From assembly GCF_000699445.3 (NCBI RefSeq), contig NC_067202.1, forward strand, positions 12,491,924-12,555,923: DNA of 64,000 bases. Reading direction: 5' to 3'. A model generated the notes under the pieces. That model ran no database searches, had not been told where the DNA came from, and was given only the letters and a program-made list of their open reading frames with translations. Position 1 is the first letter of the stretch, and each line of letters opens with the position of its first letter. The position numbers were made by a program, and so were the translations under genes. Below are positions 47,374 through 59,300 of this stretch, piece after piece. Origin of the DNA: Schistosoma haematobium. Its lineage: Eukaryota; Platyhelminthes; Trematoda; Strigeidida; Schistosomatidae.

Positions 47374-50300
47374 GTAGTAGTAGTAGTAGTAGTGGTAGTA
47401 GTAGTAGTAGTAGTAGTATTGGTAATAATTATAATGATTTTTATGGTAATGATGTAAAGTGGAATTGCCTGCTTTTCTGTTTTTCGTTTGATGCGGAAAA
47501 GATGAATCAACCAACTAATTGGTTACCAAGATTGAAAATCAGTTGGTTAAATGACTAGATTTTCAATCAATAGATCACTGGTTCGAACCCTATCCCCGCT
47601 TGCTTTGATGTGAATAGCCGAGTAATATAATTAGTTTTTATGCGAAAAAAATGTACCCGAAGAGTTAAGTACATAAATCTGTACTTGTAAAATCAACTAT
47701 ATGTAATCTATAAGTTCATTAATCATAGTGTAAACTCAAACTTAATACACAGATCCTTGTATAAAGAATTGTAATACTATGGTGTAAACTACTTATATCG
47801 ACAGATATAAGTATTATGTAACACCAATAAGTAGTGGAATACCTAGTAGTAGAAGGTTGGGAAGATTCAATCGAAGAGAACGGGAACACAGAGTAATTAT
47901 TACAGTAATGAAGGAACAATGAACTTTGAGACAATTGATGGAGAATTTACAAGTGACATATTGAACTGTATAGTTTTCACATTTTATGAACAAACTCTAT
48001 AATTTTGTATGAAATAATAAATTGATTGTCCCTACCTAACTTCTTGTTTACTGAAATACTACTATCTGTCTCTTATTTAACCACTGTTGATAGGATTCAA
48101 TGTGAAATTATGACCCTTAACTCCTGAATAAATTCCATAAAGTAAACTGTTTTATTGACTTATGATCATTCAACTATTCGATACTAGTCACAGAAAATAC
48201 AGTCAGTCAGTCAGCTACAACATAGGACCAGGCACATACAGGCATCGGTCCAAGTTACCACACCTCATTATCACAACAAGATGAACACCAAATTCATAGA
48301 AGTAGTTACTTCAGTGATAGTAATGTATAAAAGAAAGACTGCATATAGAGATATAATACAGGGGGAAAGAATTAGTTTGTTGAAAGAAAGATATAAAGCG
48401 ATTTTCATCTCATCGTTTAAGGAAAGATAGAGAGTTTATACACCTACGCCATTATGATCGATTCCCAGCCATGTCATCCAGAGCCTTTAACCATTGGTTA
48501 CGATAGTGACGCGGACCCCAATCTACCAACATGGCTCAGACCAAAAGTTAGTGACTTTATAGATTGATGCCACGTTTTCATTTGACCGCCTTTAACTTTC
48601 TTCCAGCCGTCTCCAACACTAGTCAGCATTGAGCGTTGTGGCAATCACATAAAACACAGATTCAATCTTCAACATTTATTTAGTTTTTTGAATAAGTAAT
48701 TAGGGTTAACTGACGACTGTATGTAATACAAGGTAATGTGCTGTTAGGTTGACTAAATTAGCTTACTATGATAGTATTACGATAATAATAATAATAATAA
48801 AACGAATAACAATTAAAACAAATTACCACTTAATGATAAAAGAAATTGACTCCTAATCATTGGGTTAGTTATCTAAATAACAATTCATTTATTTCAATTT
48901 GAAAGGTTTATAGAGTTATGTTATTGAGATCATGAACCAACTATTGAAAATAAGTAAGTACTATACAGCCGTTTCATTCTAGTACGGAACTCATTAGTAG
49001 TGTGTAGCAGTAGTAGTTAATTCTGACAGAAAATCTCAATAGTTTTAGTGAGAAAATGTGACTATTAGAGTTCAGCTATGTTAGATAGTTGGAAAGTATG
49101 ATGAATCGATTGAAGTTAGACATACAGACCATACCAGTTCAGTGGTCTAAAGATTAAGGCCTGATATAAACTTATATAGGAAACTAGCTACCTGTAATAC
49201 CTGAAGGTCCTGAGTTCGATCCTAGCTGTAGTCATGGATTTTCACTTCTGAGGAGTTACACACTAGAATAAAACAGCTGGACAGTACTTTCTGATTTTCA
49301 CTGGTTCTTCAACTTAAGTTTACACCTTCGATGATTAATCTTTCCCATTATCACTGATATTGTTACTACCTCTACTATTATAGAGTTTGACCTTTATTTA
49401 CTGTGCTAATCAAGTATAGAAACTAGAACCGATGTTCATAAATTCAGGTTCTACGTTGTGACTGACTGACTGACCGACTTAGGTAGCTTCGTGATCTTTC
49501 TTGACTTTAGCTTAGATAATACGTCAACATCTCCAATTATCTAACATAAGATTTTAAATTGGAACTTATTATCTACTTATACAGATGTCTTATAGATATT
49601 ACTTGGATATGCTGGGACCACCGGATAAGTAATAGTGAGGTTAGAGTTAGGGTATTAGGGAATGATGGTAAATCAGTTGATGAGGTTATAAATCTCCATT
49701 GACTGAGATGGTTGAACCACGTGTTGAGTATGCTTGAACACCAATTACCACGAAGCGCGATGCCAACCGGTGTTGGAGATGGTTGGAAGAAAGTTAGAGG
49801 CGGTCAAATGAAAACGTGGCATCAATCCATAAAGTCACTAACTTTTGGTCTGAGCCATTTTGGTAGATGCAGACTACTTGGTTGGGGTGCGATGCGACTA
49901 TCAAAACCAATAGTTGGAGACTTTGGGTGACATAGCTGGGAATCAATTATAATGGCGTAGGTGTATAAACTCTCTATCTTCCCTCAAACGATGAGATTAA
50001 AATCGCTTCATATCTTTCTGTGAACTAATTCTTTCTTCCTGTACTGTATCCTTATACACAATCTTTCTTTTATATATTGCCACCATTGAAGTGACTACTT
50101 CTATGAATTTGGTGCTCATCTTGTTGTGATAATGAGGTGTGGTTTATTCATTCATTTATTTATTTCAACACATATATATTGGTACAAGTGGGCACCAAAT
50201 ATATATGCGCCACACCATATTTGTGTGTGTGTGTGGGCTGTGAAACTGCCCGGGTGCCCAGACTGAAACAGATGGTTTTCTTAGGGGGCCATACCCCTAG

Positions 50301-53300
50301 TCTTCAACCTAAAGGTCTGATCCACAAGGCAGTGAAGCATCGTAAGGAGATGCAGTCCCATTGTAGCCGGTGACCAACGATTGGTTCATACGCCATTTGT
50401 TCCTTCAGGATACTGGAGCCCATGTGTAACATTGGTTTGGAATCCGGTTAAAGCGCCGGACATTCGCTTTACGTTCTCTCATTTTCGTAAACAACAGTAA
50501 TGCAGCGAGAAGGCAGTGAGTAGGACTTTCCTGGCAGAGGCTGTATACGCGTGGCCGTGTGAGAGCATTTCGAGTGGGAGGGCGGGTCCACCCCACTCTC
50601 GGCCATACCAGGGCATTTGGGGGCAATGAGGTGTGTTAACTTGGACCGATGCCTATATGTGCTTGGTCCTACGTTGTAGCTGACTAACTGACTGACTGAT
50701 CTACTTATACAGTTAATAATGTATTTTTAGGTTAGTTAAACATGTGACTTTATGTCTTGTGAATGTTATTTTAGATTAATCTAAATTGACAATAGACTGT
50801 TCTCATTGTTTGAAACCTTATAGTATATCTGATTATACTAACAAGTTATAAATCATAATTCATTTAAAATAATAATCAAATCTATATAACCATATGTTGT
50901 GGATATAATCAATTGTACGTTAAATGTACAATATTAACTATAATTGTATCCTAGGGTTTTCTTATTACTGACCATAATCTATGGATTAAAGTTCACAAAG
51001 TATACCATTAATCTAATTCAGTATTTAAAAAGTTTTCGTTGTTGTTGTTGTTGTTAAAAATATCAGTTCATTTATCAGGCACTTGAGTGTCAGCCATACT
51101 GTAAGCTTAGGGAAAAGTTAATGATACTGTGTCAGTTGCCCAAACCGAAGTAGATCTGACAAGGTTCGAAGCTAGGACGTAGTGACTGGATGTTGGACAC
51201 CTTAACCGTTTAATAATCGTCTCAATTATAAACCAAAATAAATCTATTCCGTTTTTTTAAATAGATGTAATGCATTCTTAGTGTTATGATGATGATGTGA
51301 TAACTCTTCAGAAATATGAACTAGTATCACTATTATGAAAGCTTAAGTAAAAGAAAATGGTCTAGTCCTCTTTGAATCATAAAGTTTGCTGTGACTACAG
51401 GTATTTGTTTCAGTTTCTCCGGAAGTTCTTTACATAAACTGCCCCACCCCCACTAGAGTGTGACTAACAATATGTAAACGTAACCAAAAGTATAGTTCTA
51501 TTCGCAACCATTAGTTCAGAATACACTAAGTTTTTCCTAAGCCACTTATTCATGCGTGTAAGCTTTCAATATAGTTTGAAATAGCCTAATGTAAATATAA
51601 ACATTCATGAATTCATTTGGGAAATAACAAACACCATCAAATAACGTAAAAATATGATAAAACATAATATTAGAGTACTATGCTTTATGCTACTGATGCC
51701 GGCAGATATAAGTAGTATGTATCATCAATTGAAAGTGAAATGTCTAGAAGTAGAAGGTTAAGAAAATCAAAGAAAAGAGATTGAGAACAGAAAGTGATTG
51801 TTATGGAAACGAAGAAACAGTCAAGTTTGAAACAATCGATTGATATTTTGCAAATAAAGTATGTACTGTATAGTTCTCAAATTTGACTAAGATGTTCTAT
51901 AATTTCGTATTGAATTACATTCGATTATCCTTACATGTGATCTCGTTCACTACAGTACTTATAGAAAATAGAAGAATTTGGTTAATAACTCTAAGACGCA
52001 GGTACATCCAGCTGACGAGTCTCAAATAAGATGAAACGTGGGTCCTGGATTCCACTTCTAGTCACTATCTCTACCTTTGCTTATAGTTATATTAATTTTA
52101 AATATTCTTTTATTATCACTATTATTTATTGTTTAATTCTTAATTATCTCTATTGTTTTAGTTAGATGAAGTTGAACAAGAAGATATTCAGCATGCTAGA
52201 TCATTTTATATGACAACATTTCATGATTTAGCTTATCTTATTGAACCAGCAATAACACGTTTAGTGAAATTTGCTAAACAAATTCAAGGATTTGATACAG
52301 TAAGTTTTAATTGATTGTCAGAAGAAATTTACTTGAATGTTGAACCTTATAGAATGATATTTGAGAGTATTGCAAAGGTTTTATGTCTGATGTATTGCCT
52401 CCGTTATATGTGTGTCGGTTATGTTGTATCCATGATCCCACTTCTTATACTTGGAGATAGGAACCCCTAAAATTCCCACGTCGTGAAATGAAAACATAAT
52501 TACTGGTACAAATCAATATTTATTGACTCTTCAAAAATACATCCTCAAAATAAGTCTAAAACCACTTCATCAATAAACCAAGGACACTTATTTATATACT
52601 AATTTTACGCTTTTTATTTTATTTATCTGAACACATAAATATTGGTAAAAAGGGGCACCGATAGTATATGTGCCACACAAGTCACTTGATTTGTTTGTGG
52701 GCTGTGATACTGCCCGGGTGCCCAGACTGAAACAGATGGTTTTCTTAGGGGGTCACACCCACAGCTTTCGACATAAAGGTCTGATCCACAAGGCAGTGGA
52801 GCATCGTAAGGAGATGCAATCCAATGGTAGCTGGTGATCAGTAATTGGTACATACGCCACCCTCAATATTGTACTGAACAAAATGTTACACTGAGAATAA
52901 AACCAATGTCAAGATGGGTCATTAGGAATACAAGTAATGCTCTAAAGTGTTGCACCAACTTACAGGAAAAATGAATTCACCTTCGTATCTCAACTTATTA
53001 ATAGGTTTTTAAAATTGTGTTCATTAAAATAGTAGATGACTGAAGATAGTTGAAAAGAAGCCCTAAACCTAGGCTTTTTGTTAATTGATACTCATCAGTA
53101 AGAAATATCTGTAATCTTGAAGGAATCGATGCTACCGACGGAATATAAATTAGTATCACCTAGGCTCTTTACTCAAACAATACCAGACGAGTCAGAACTT
53201 ATAGCGAACTGTCATCTGATTTTGCAACCTCAAATTGTGTCCGTCAAGGTAGTCCGCTATCTCCATTTTTGTTAAACTTCATCATAGACACACTGATGGA

Positions 53301-56300
53301 AATAACGTTCTCGTATACTGAATTTTCAGGAATCAAATTCGCAGATAAAATTGCAGAGTCTTTCGGTAGCGCTGAGCAACAATTCCAGGATGTCTGGAAT
53401 GTGTTTCTCCCCTTCTAAATGTAAATTGTTGCTTCACGACTGGCCTGCATCAACACCTGAACTAAGGATTGGAAGTGAAGTAGTCGAACACATCGACAAC
53501 TTCACTTATCTTGTAAGCCTGATCAGTCTTAACGGGTTGGTTTCTAACAAAATCTCTGCACCTATTCAGAAAGTTCGTTTGGCTTTTGCCAGCTTACGTC
53601 ACCTATGACGAAGGCGAGCTATCCACCTGTCAATTAGGGGCCGAGTATACTGCGCAGTAGTTCGTTCTGTTCTATTTTATGGCTGTGAAACGTGGCCATT
53701 CAGGAGGAGGAGGATGCTCGTAAGTTACTAGTATTTGCTTACAAATTTCCTAGAGATATTACGTGAATCTTCTGGGATCACCGCGTAAGTAATAGTGAGG
53801 TTAGAGTTAGAGTATTAGGGAATGATGGTAAATCAGTTGATGACGTTGTAAATCGACTAAGATGGTTGGGCCACGCATTACGCATACGCAACCACCGATT
53901 ACCACGGTGCGCAATGTTGACTAGTGTTGTAGATAGACGGAAGAAAGTTAGAGGCGGTCAAACGAAAACGTGGCATCAATCCATAAAGTCACCAAATTCT
54001 GGTATGAGCCGTGTTGGTAGATGCAGACTACTTGATTGAGGTCCGCATGACATTCGTAACCAATAGTTGGAGGCTTTGGGTGACATGTCTCAGAATTGGT
54101 CACAATGGAGTCGGTGTATACACTCTGTTTTTTCTTAAACTGTGAGATTAGAACTAATTTATATCTTTTTTTCTACGAACTAATTCTTTTTTCCTGTACT
54201 ATATCCTTATACACAATATTTCTTTTATACATTACTACCATCGAAGTGACTACTTCTATGAATTTGGTTTTGTGCTAATGAGGTTTGGTAACTTGGACCG
54301 ATGTATATATGTGCCTGGTCGTACATTGTAACTGACTGAGTATCTGTCATTTTTAGGATTAAGCTCTGTAGATATAGATGTATTAGTTATTTATCAAATT
54401 AATAGTTTGTACAATGATTTCGTTCACTAATAAATGCTATCCCTTAATATTGTACTCGTTTCATTGTAATGAAATTGGAAGCACAATTTCAAATTGAGTT
54501 TTATTGTGAAACTGATCAACCAAACATATTCTAACCTATTTCAAAATATTCATTATTTCGATTCAATAAAGTATCTACTTCTAACATTGGATCATCTATA
54601 TTGAAACCGTTGTTCAATATGGATGATATTCGAAGATTAAATTCTTTTCTTTTCCAAATACTTTTGCAATATAATCAAGACATTATAGTTGACTATGAAC
54701 TAGAAGTGACTGGAAATATTTCCATCCCAGTTTCAGTTTATTTTCGTATATTAAAACACCCTCAAATGCTCTGGTACGTCCAAGATTATAGTGAGTCAGA
54801 TCTCTCCCACTCCAAATGCTCTCACATGGCCACGTGCATATAACCACTACCAGGGAAGTCCTACTCACTGCATTCTCGCGGCATTACTGTTGTTTACGAA
54901 ATTGAAACAAAAGAAAAGTGAATGTTCAACGCTTTAACCGGGGATCCACGTAAGGGAATTGGGAAATCCTGATTCCAAATCAATGGTGCACATGGGCCCC
55001 AGTATCCTGAAGGAACAAATGGCATATGAACCAATTACAGGTCACCGGCTACCATGAGACTGCATCTCCCAATGTTGTTCCACTGCCTTGTGGATTAGAC
55101 CCTTAAGTTGAAGACTCCATTTGTGGCCCTCTAAGAAAACCACCTGTTTCTGTCTGGGCACCCAGGCAATATTCCATCCCTCACACAAATTGAATGATTT
55201 ATGTGGTGTATATGTATTAGATGCCTCCTTGTACCAATATTTATGTGTTTAAATAAATAAATACAACATGAACCTACTTTTAGAAAGTGTGTCGTTAAAT
55301 GAATATGATTTACTGATTTCATTCGTATTGACATCAGCAAAAGAATCAATGAAAATCAGAGAAAAGTATCCAACTGTTTATGATCACAGATGGGTTGTAG
55401 TTAGCAATAGAATCCAGGATATACTTTTTGGCCTCTTTGAGATTCAGCATTTGGATGTATCTGCATTCCATTGTTGATTTTAGCGTTGAGATTCGAACCA
55501 AGTATATTTTTCATTAAACATGCAATGCGTTATTCAATGAATTACTAGGTCTAGATAGCCATTAACTTGTTCAATGACTATGGTATTCATGTAATTATTA
55601 GTAAAAGTTTGATTGAACTATTTGTTAATATTTAGGATGGAAATGTGATCAGTCTCTATTGGTTTATGTGTGTCTCGTGTGGATTACTTCGGTCTAGACA
55701 ATTTGTCAAGAGTTATTTTGAATAGATGGATACAGTTATATCTAGTTAATGAATCCCAAATAGAAGAAACACAGGTCCTGGATTCTAGTGCTAACTAAAC
55801 TATATCTATCCAAAATAACATGTGACAAAATGGCTATATTGAGGCAAACCACACAGGATACTGATATGCCAATATAAACTGACCAAAATTCAGTTTATAA
55901 TATCGATAACGGCATAAATCATCTTTCATATATAGGACTCACCAGTAATCCATAACCACAATACTAGTTGCCCCCAAATGCCCTGGTACGACCGAGAGGA
56001 GGGAGTCAGCTTTCCATCTCCAAATATTCTCACATATGCACGTGCATATAACCACTGTCAGGAAAGTTCTACTCACTACATTCTCTCACCAAGGGTGTTG
56101 TTTACGAAATCGAGAGGACGAAAAGTGAATGTCTGGTGCTTTGACGAAGTTGGTGGATATGTAGGATCCATATAGGGGAGTTGTAAATCCTTGATTCCAA
56201 ACTAATGGTGCACATGGGCTCCTGGATCATGAAGGAACAAATGGCATACATACCTGTTGTTCGTCACCGGCTACCATGGGATTGCATTACCCAATGTTGT

Positions 56301-59300
56301 TTCACTGTCTTGTGGATTAGACCTTTAGGTCAAAGGATCCGTTTGTGACTTACTAAGAAAACCACCTGTTTCGGTTTGGGCACACGAGCAGTATCATAGC
56401 CCTCACACAAATCGAATGATTTATGTGATGCATATGTATTCGATGCCTCCTTTTACCAATATTTATGTGTTCAACTAAATAAATAAATAAGTATATTAAA
56501 ATTGAATGTCATAAGTCTCAGTTTATGGATTATGTTACATAGATAACTAAGGAAAGATCAGACAAGAAAGATAGATCCAACTTTTTTGTCTAATTCATTA
56601 TTAACTTTATATGTCGAATTATGCTTAGAATTTTTTGTTATTGATATTTGTTTACTGTTATTGTAACAGAAAATTTGAATTCAATACCCTGATTGGGAAA
56701 AAATGAATGAACCAATCAGATTTAAGATGTCTCCTCTTAAGTTTTTCTCGGGAAATTCAAAATTCTTTAAAGGATAAAATATTCTATATTAAGAACTAAA
56801 TATCTAGTTCATAAAATGCTTAAAATTAATAAGAAAATCTTTATGTACAACCATAAAGTGAGTGTAACATAGTGTGTGTCAGTTAAATTACATGGAGTAT
56901 CTAGCAGTGATGAGGATTGTTTCTTAAAGCACTTGATTCAGTACATACTCGAGAGTGTTTGTGTAGATAAAAGTACTGTGACCCTTCTAACTCTATCACT
57001 CTTAACCTTAATTTGTGATATAAGCCCAACTCTGAGTATCTAATCTATTAATTATCAGGCTCGTAGTTCACACTACCTATTCAGATTTGGGCAACTGGGT
57101 AGTATCATTAGCCGTCACATTTCAAGTTTGGCTCATATCTAAGTGCCTAACAAAAGAGTTAATGCTTAATCGGCCGTGACCCGGATAGCTCAGTGGTAAC
57201 GTCTCTGACTATGAGGCTGGGTGACACAAAATCGAATCCGTCAGGGAGCATCAGTTCCCTCGTGATTACAAGTGCACCTTGTTGACAAATGCCAAGTAGC
57301 ATGAAACCTAGGTCCAGGTTTCCTGTTGACTACCTCTAACCATCATTTTATCTAAACATGCTTTTCGTTCAGATGGGACGCCATATGCATAAGTAAGTGT
57401 GGATGTATATCAATGACAAGACCTATACGATCGGATACTAGTATGATATCTATTTAATGACTATGTCGTTCTGTCTAATACAGTCCATGAAAACTAACGA
57501 TACTGACATCTAGTGTTGATCACATGATGAACTATTCATTTTAAGGAATTATTTATCACTAACTACTTAACAAAAACCTTAATTATCATTGAAATGTGGC
57601 GAAATTTGAGATAAAAAAATTTTCTCACTCTCAATTTCTTTACTACTTACAATCAAATGATTTTCAGTAGTAAACCAAATTACAAAAAAAAAATTAAAAC
57701 CTTTCCTTTTATTTACTTATTATGAAAGCTTGAAGTAGATGATCAAATCCGTTTATTATGTGGTTGTTGTATTGATCTGATCACTTTAAGAGCAGCTTAT
57801 TATATCAGTAAATCAGCTAAAGTTCAAGGATTAGTTGATAATGCATTATTGATTCGAGGTTCCATAACAACAGCAACATCATCATCAAATTTATCTAATC
57901 AATATAATACAACCATACCACATATACCTAATCATCATTATCCAAAACTTGGTATATCTGATGAGAAATATGCACAATTAATTCGTGGTGTAGCATTAAA
58001 AATGGCACGTTTAAACATTGATCAAACTGATATAGCTATGATGGCAGCTATTTTATTAATGTCTCCTGGTAAGTAAAATGCTTAGTTTGTAATTTATCAA
58101 ATTTTCGGATGAATGTTTCCATTTAGATCATTGTAAATTGATGTATTTAGATTATTATTTCTTTCTTTCTTTCTGTCAATTCCATTTTTAGCTTTAAAAA
58201 AACGAGGTCAATTTAAGGACATTCCTTTTTGATCAATGTTAAGTTATCAATGAGTTCAATGTTTTGAATCATCTATATATTCATTGGTTAATTTTACATT
58301 ATTATCAAATGTTTGTATCATTTTAGGATTGTTTAGTTAGACAGAGATATTAATTTCTTTTAAGGATTAGGATAATCAATTATATTGATTAATCTAACGA
58401 ATAATAAACTATCTCAAGAGGGGTTTTTGTGGATATTATAGTAATTTCAATGGTTAAAATTGAAGTTAGATCATCATGGAAAACCTGGAAGCACTGTATG
58501 GTCGTTTCGTCCTATTGTGGGACTCTTTGGCAATGAGCATCGACGATCCTGCCTCGCGGGATTCGGACCCAGGGCTGTCAGTCTCGTGCATTAACGATTA
58601 ACCTCTGGGCTAGTCGGCATCCAACGGTGTTAGACATGGTGGTCTAACATCCATCGGTTCATGATTTCAATCAAAATAGTAAATAAATTGTACGCAGTGT
58701 GAAAGAAAACTTAGGACTTGAAGGAAGGCAGGTCCTTAAATAGTTAGTTAGGATGATAGTTCTAGAAATTTTTATTGGTGAATAGAAAAAAGTTTGGAAA
58801 TATTAGGTCAAATCACTAAATTATGATTACGTTTAACTGAACAAAAAAAGGTCAAGATGTTACCAAGGCATTCAAATGTTAACTATTAACCCAAAGGTCA
58901 AGTATAAGCCTTCTAGTTGCCACAGTTTCCATTAATTTTAATAATTTGGAATTTGGGTTGTTTATTAATGGCTTTGAATAAGTTCTTTAAATTCATATTG
59001 TGTCCCATGTTTAATAAGTGGTTTACTACTGAACTTCATAAACAACTTTTACTTCAAAGGTATAACTGTTTTGCAAGATGAATATTAAAACTCTCAAGAC
59101 CAGTGGAGTTCAACTGGGTCTGTTGTCAGATAGTAACTCATTGATAACAACGGTGGACAGTGGCGCAACTTCGTGGATTGGTTGGAGTTAGGACTTTAAC
59201 ACCGTTGGATGCCGGATCAGTGGTCTAGAAGTTAAGCGTTCGCGCACGAGACTGATAAGTTCTGGGTTCGAATCTCGCGGGGTGGGATCGTAGACACACA

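Larger units (their letters stand above)
47157..52161 (+). other. THR intron 4 (5.0 kb)
   Basis: GTAAAT to GTTTTAG. Contents are listed separately. About 50690-51650 is AT-rich, with no gene seen. Confidence 0.7.
52300..57728 (+). other. THR intron 5 (5.4 kb)
   Basis: Made up largely of the repeats listed below. About 54340-54760 and 56520-56870 are AT-rich, with nothing recognised. Confidence 0.7.

Noticed and set aside
47163..47514. Open frames encoding long runs of Tyr, Thr, Ile or Val over the AGT tract
   Set aside because: They are products of a trinucleotide repeat read in several frames; only the Ser frame joins a real exon.
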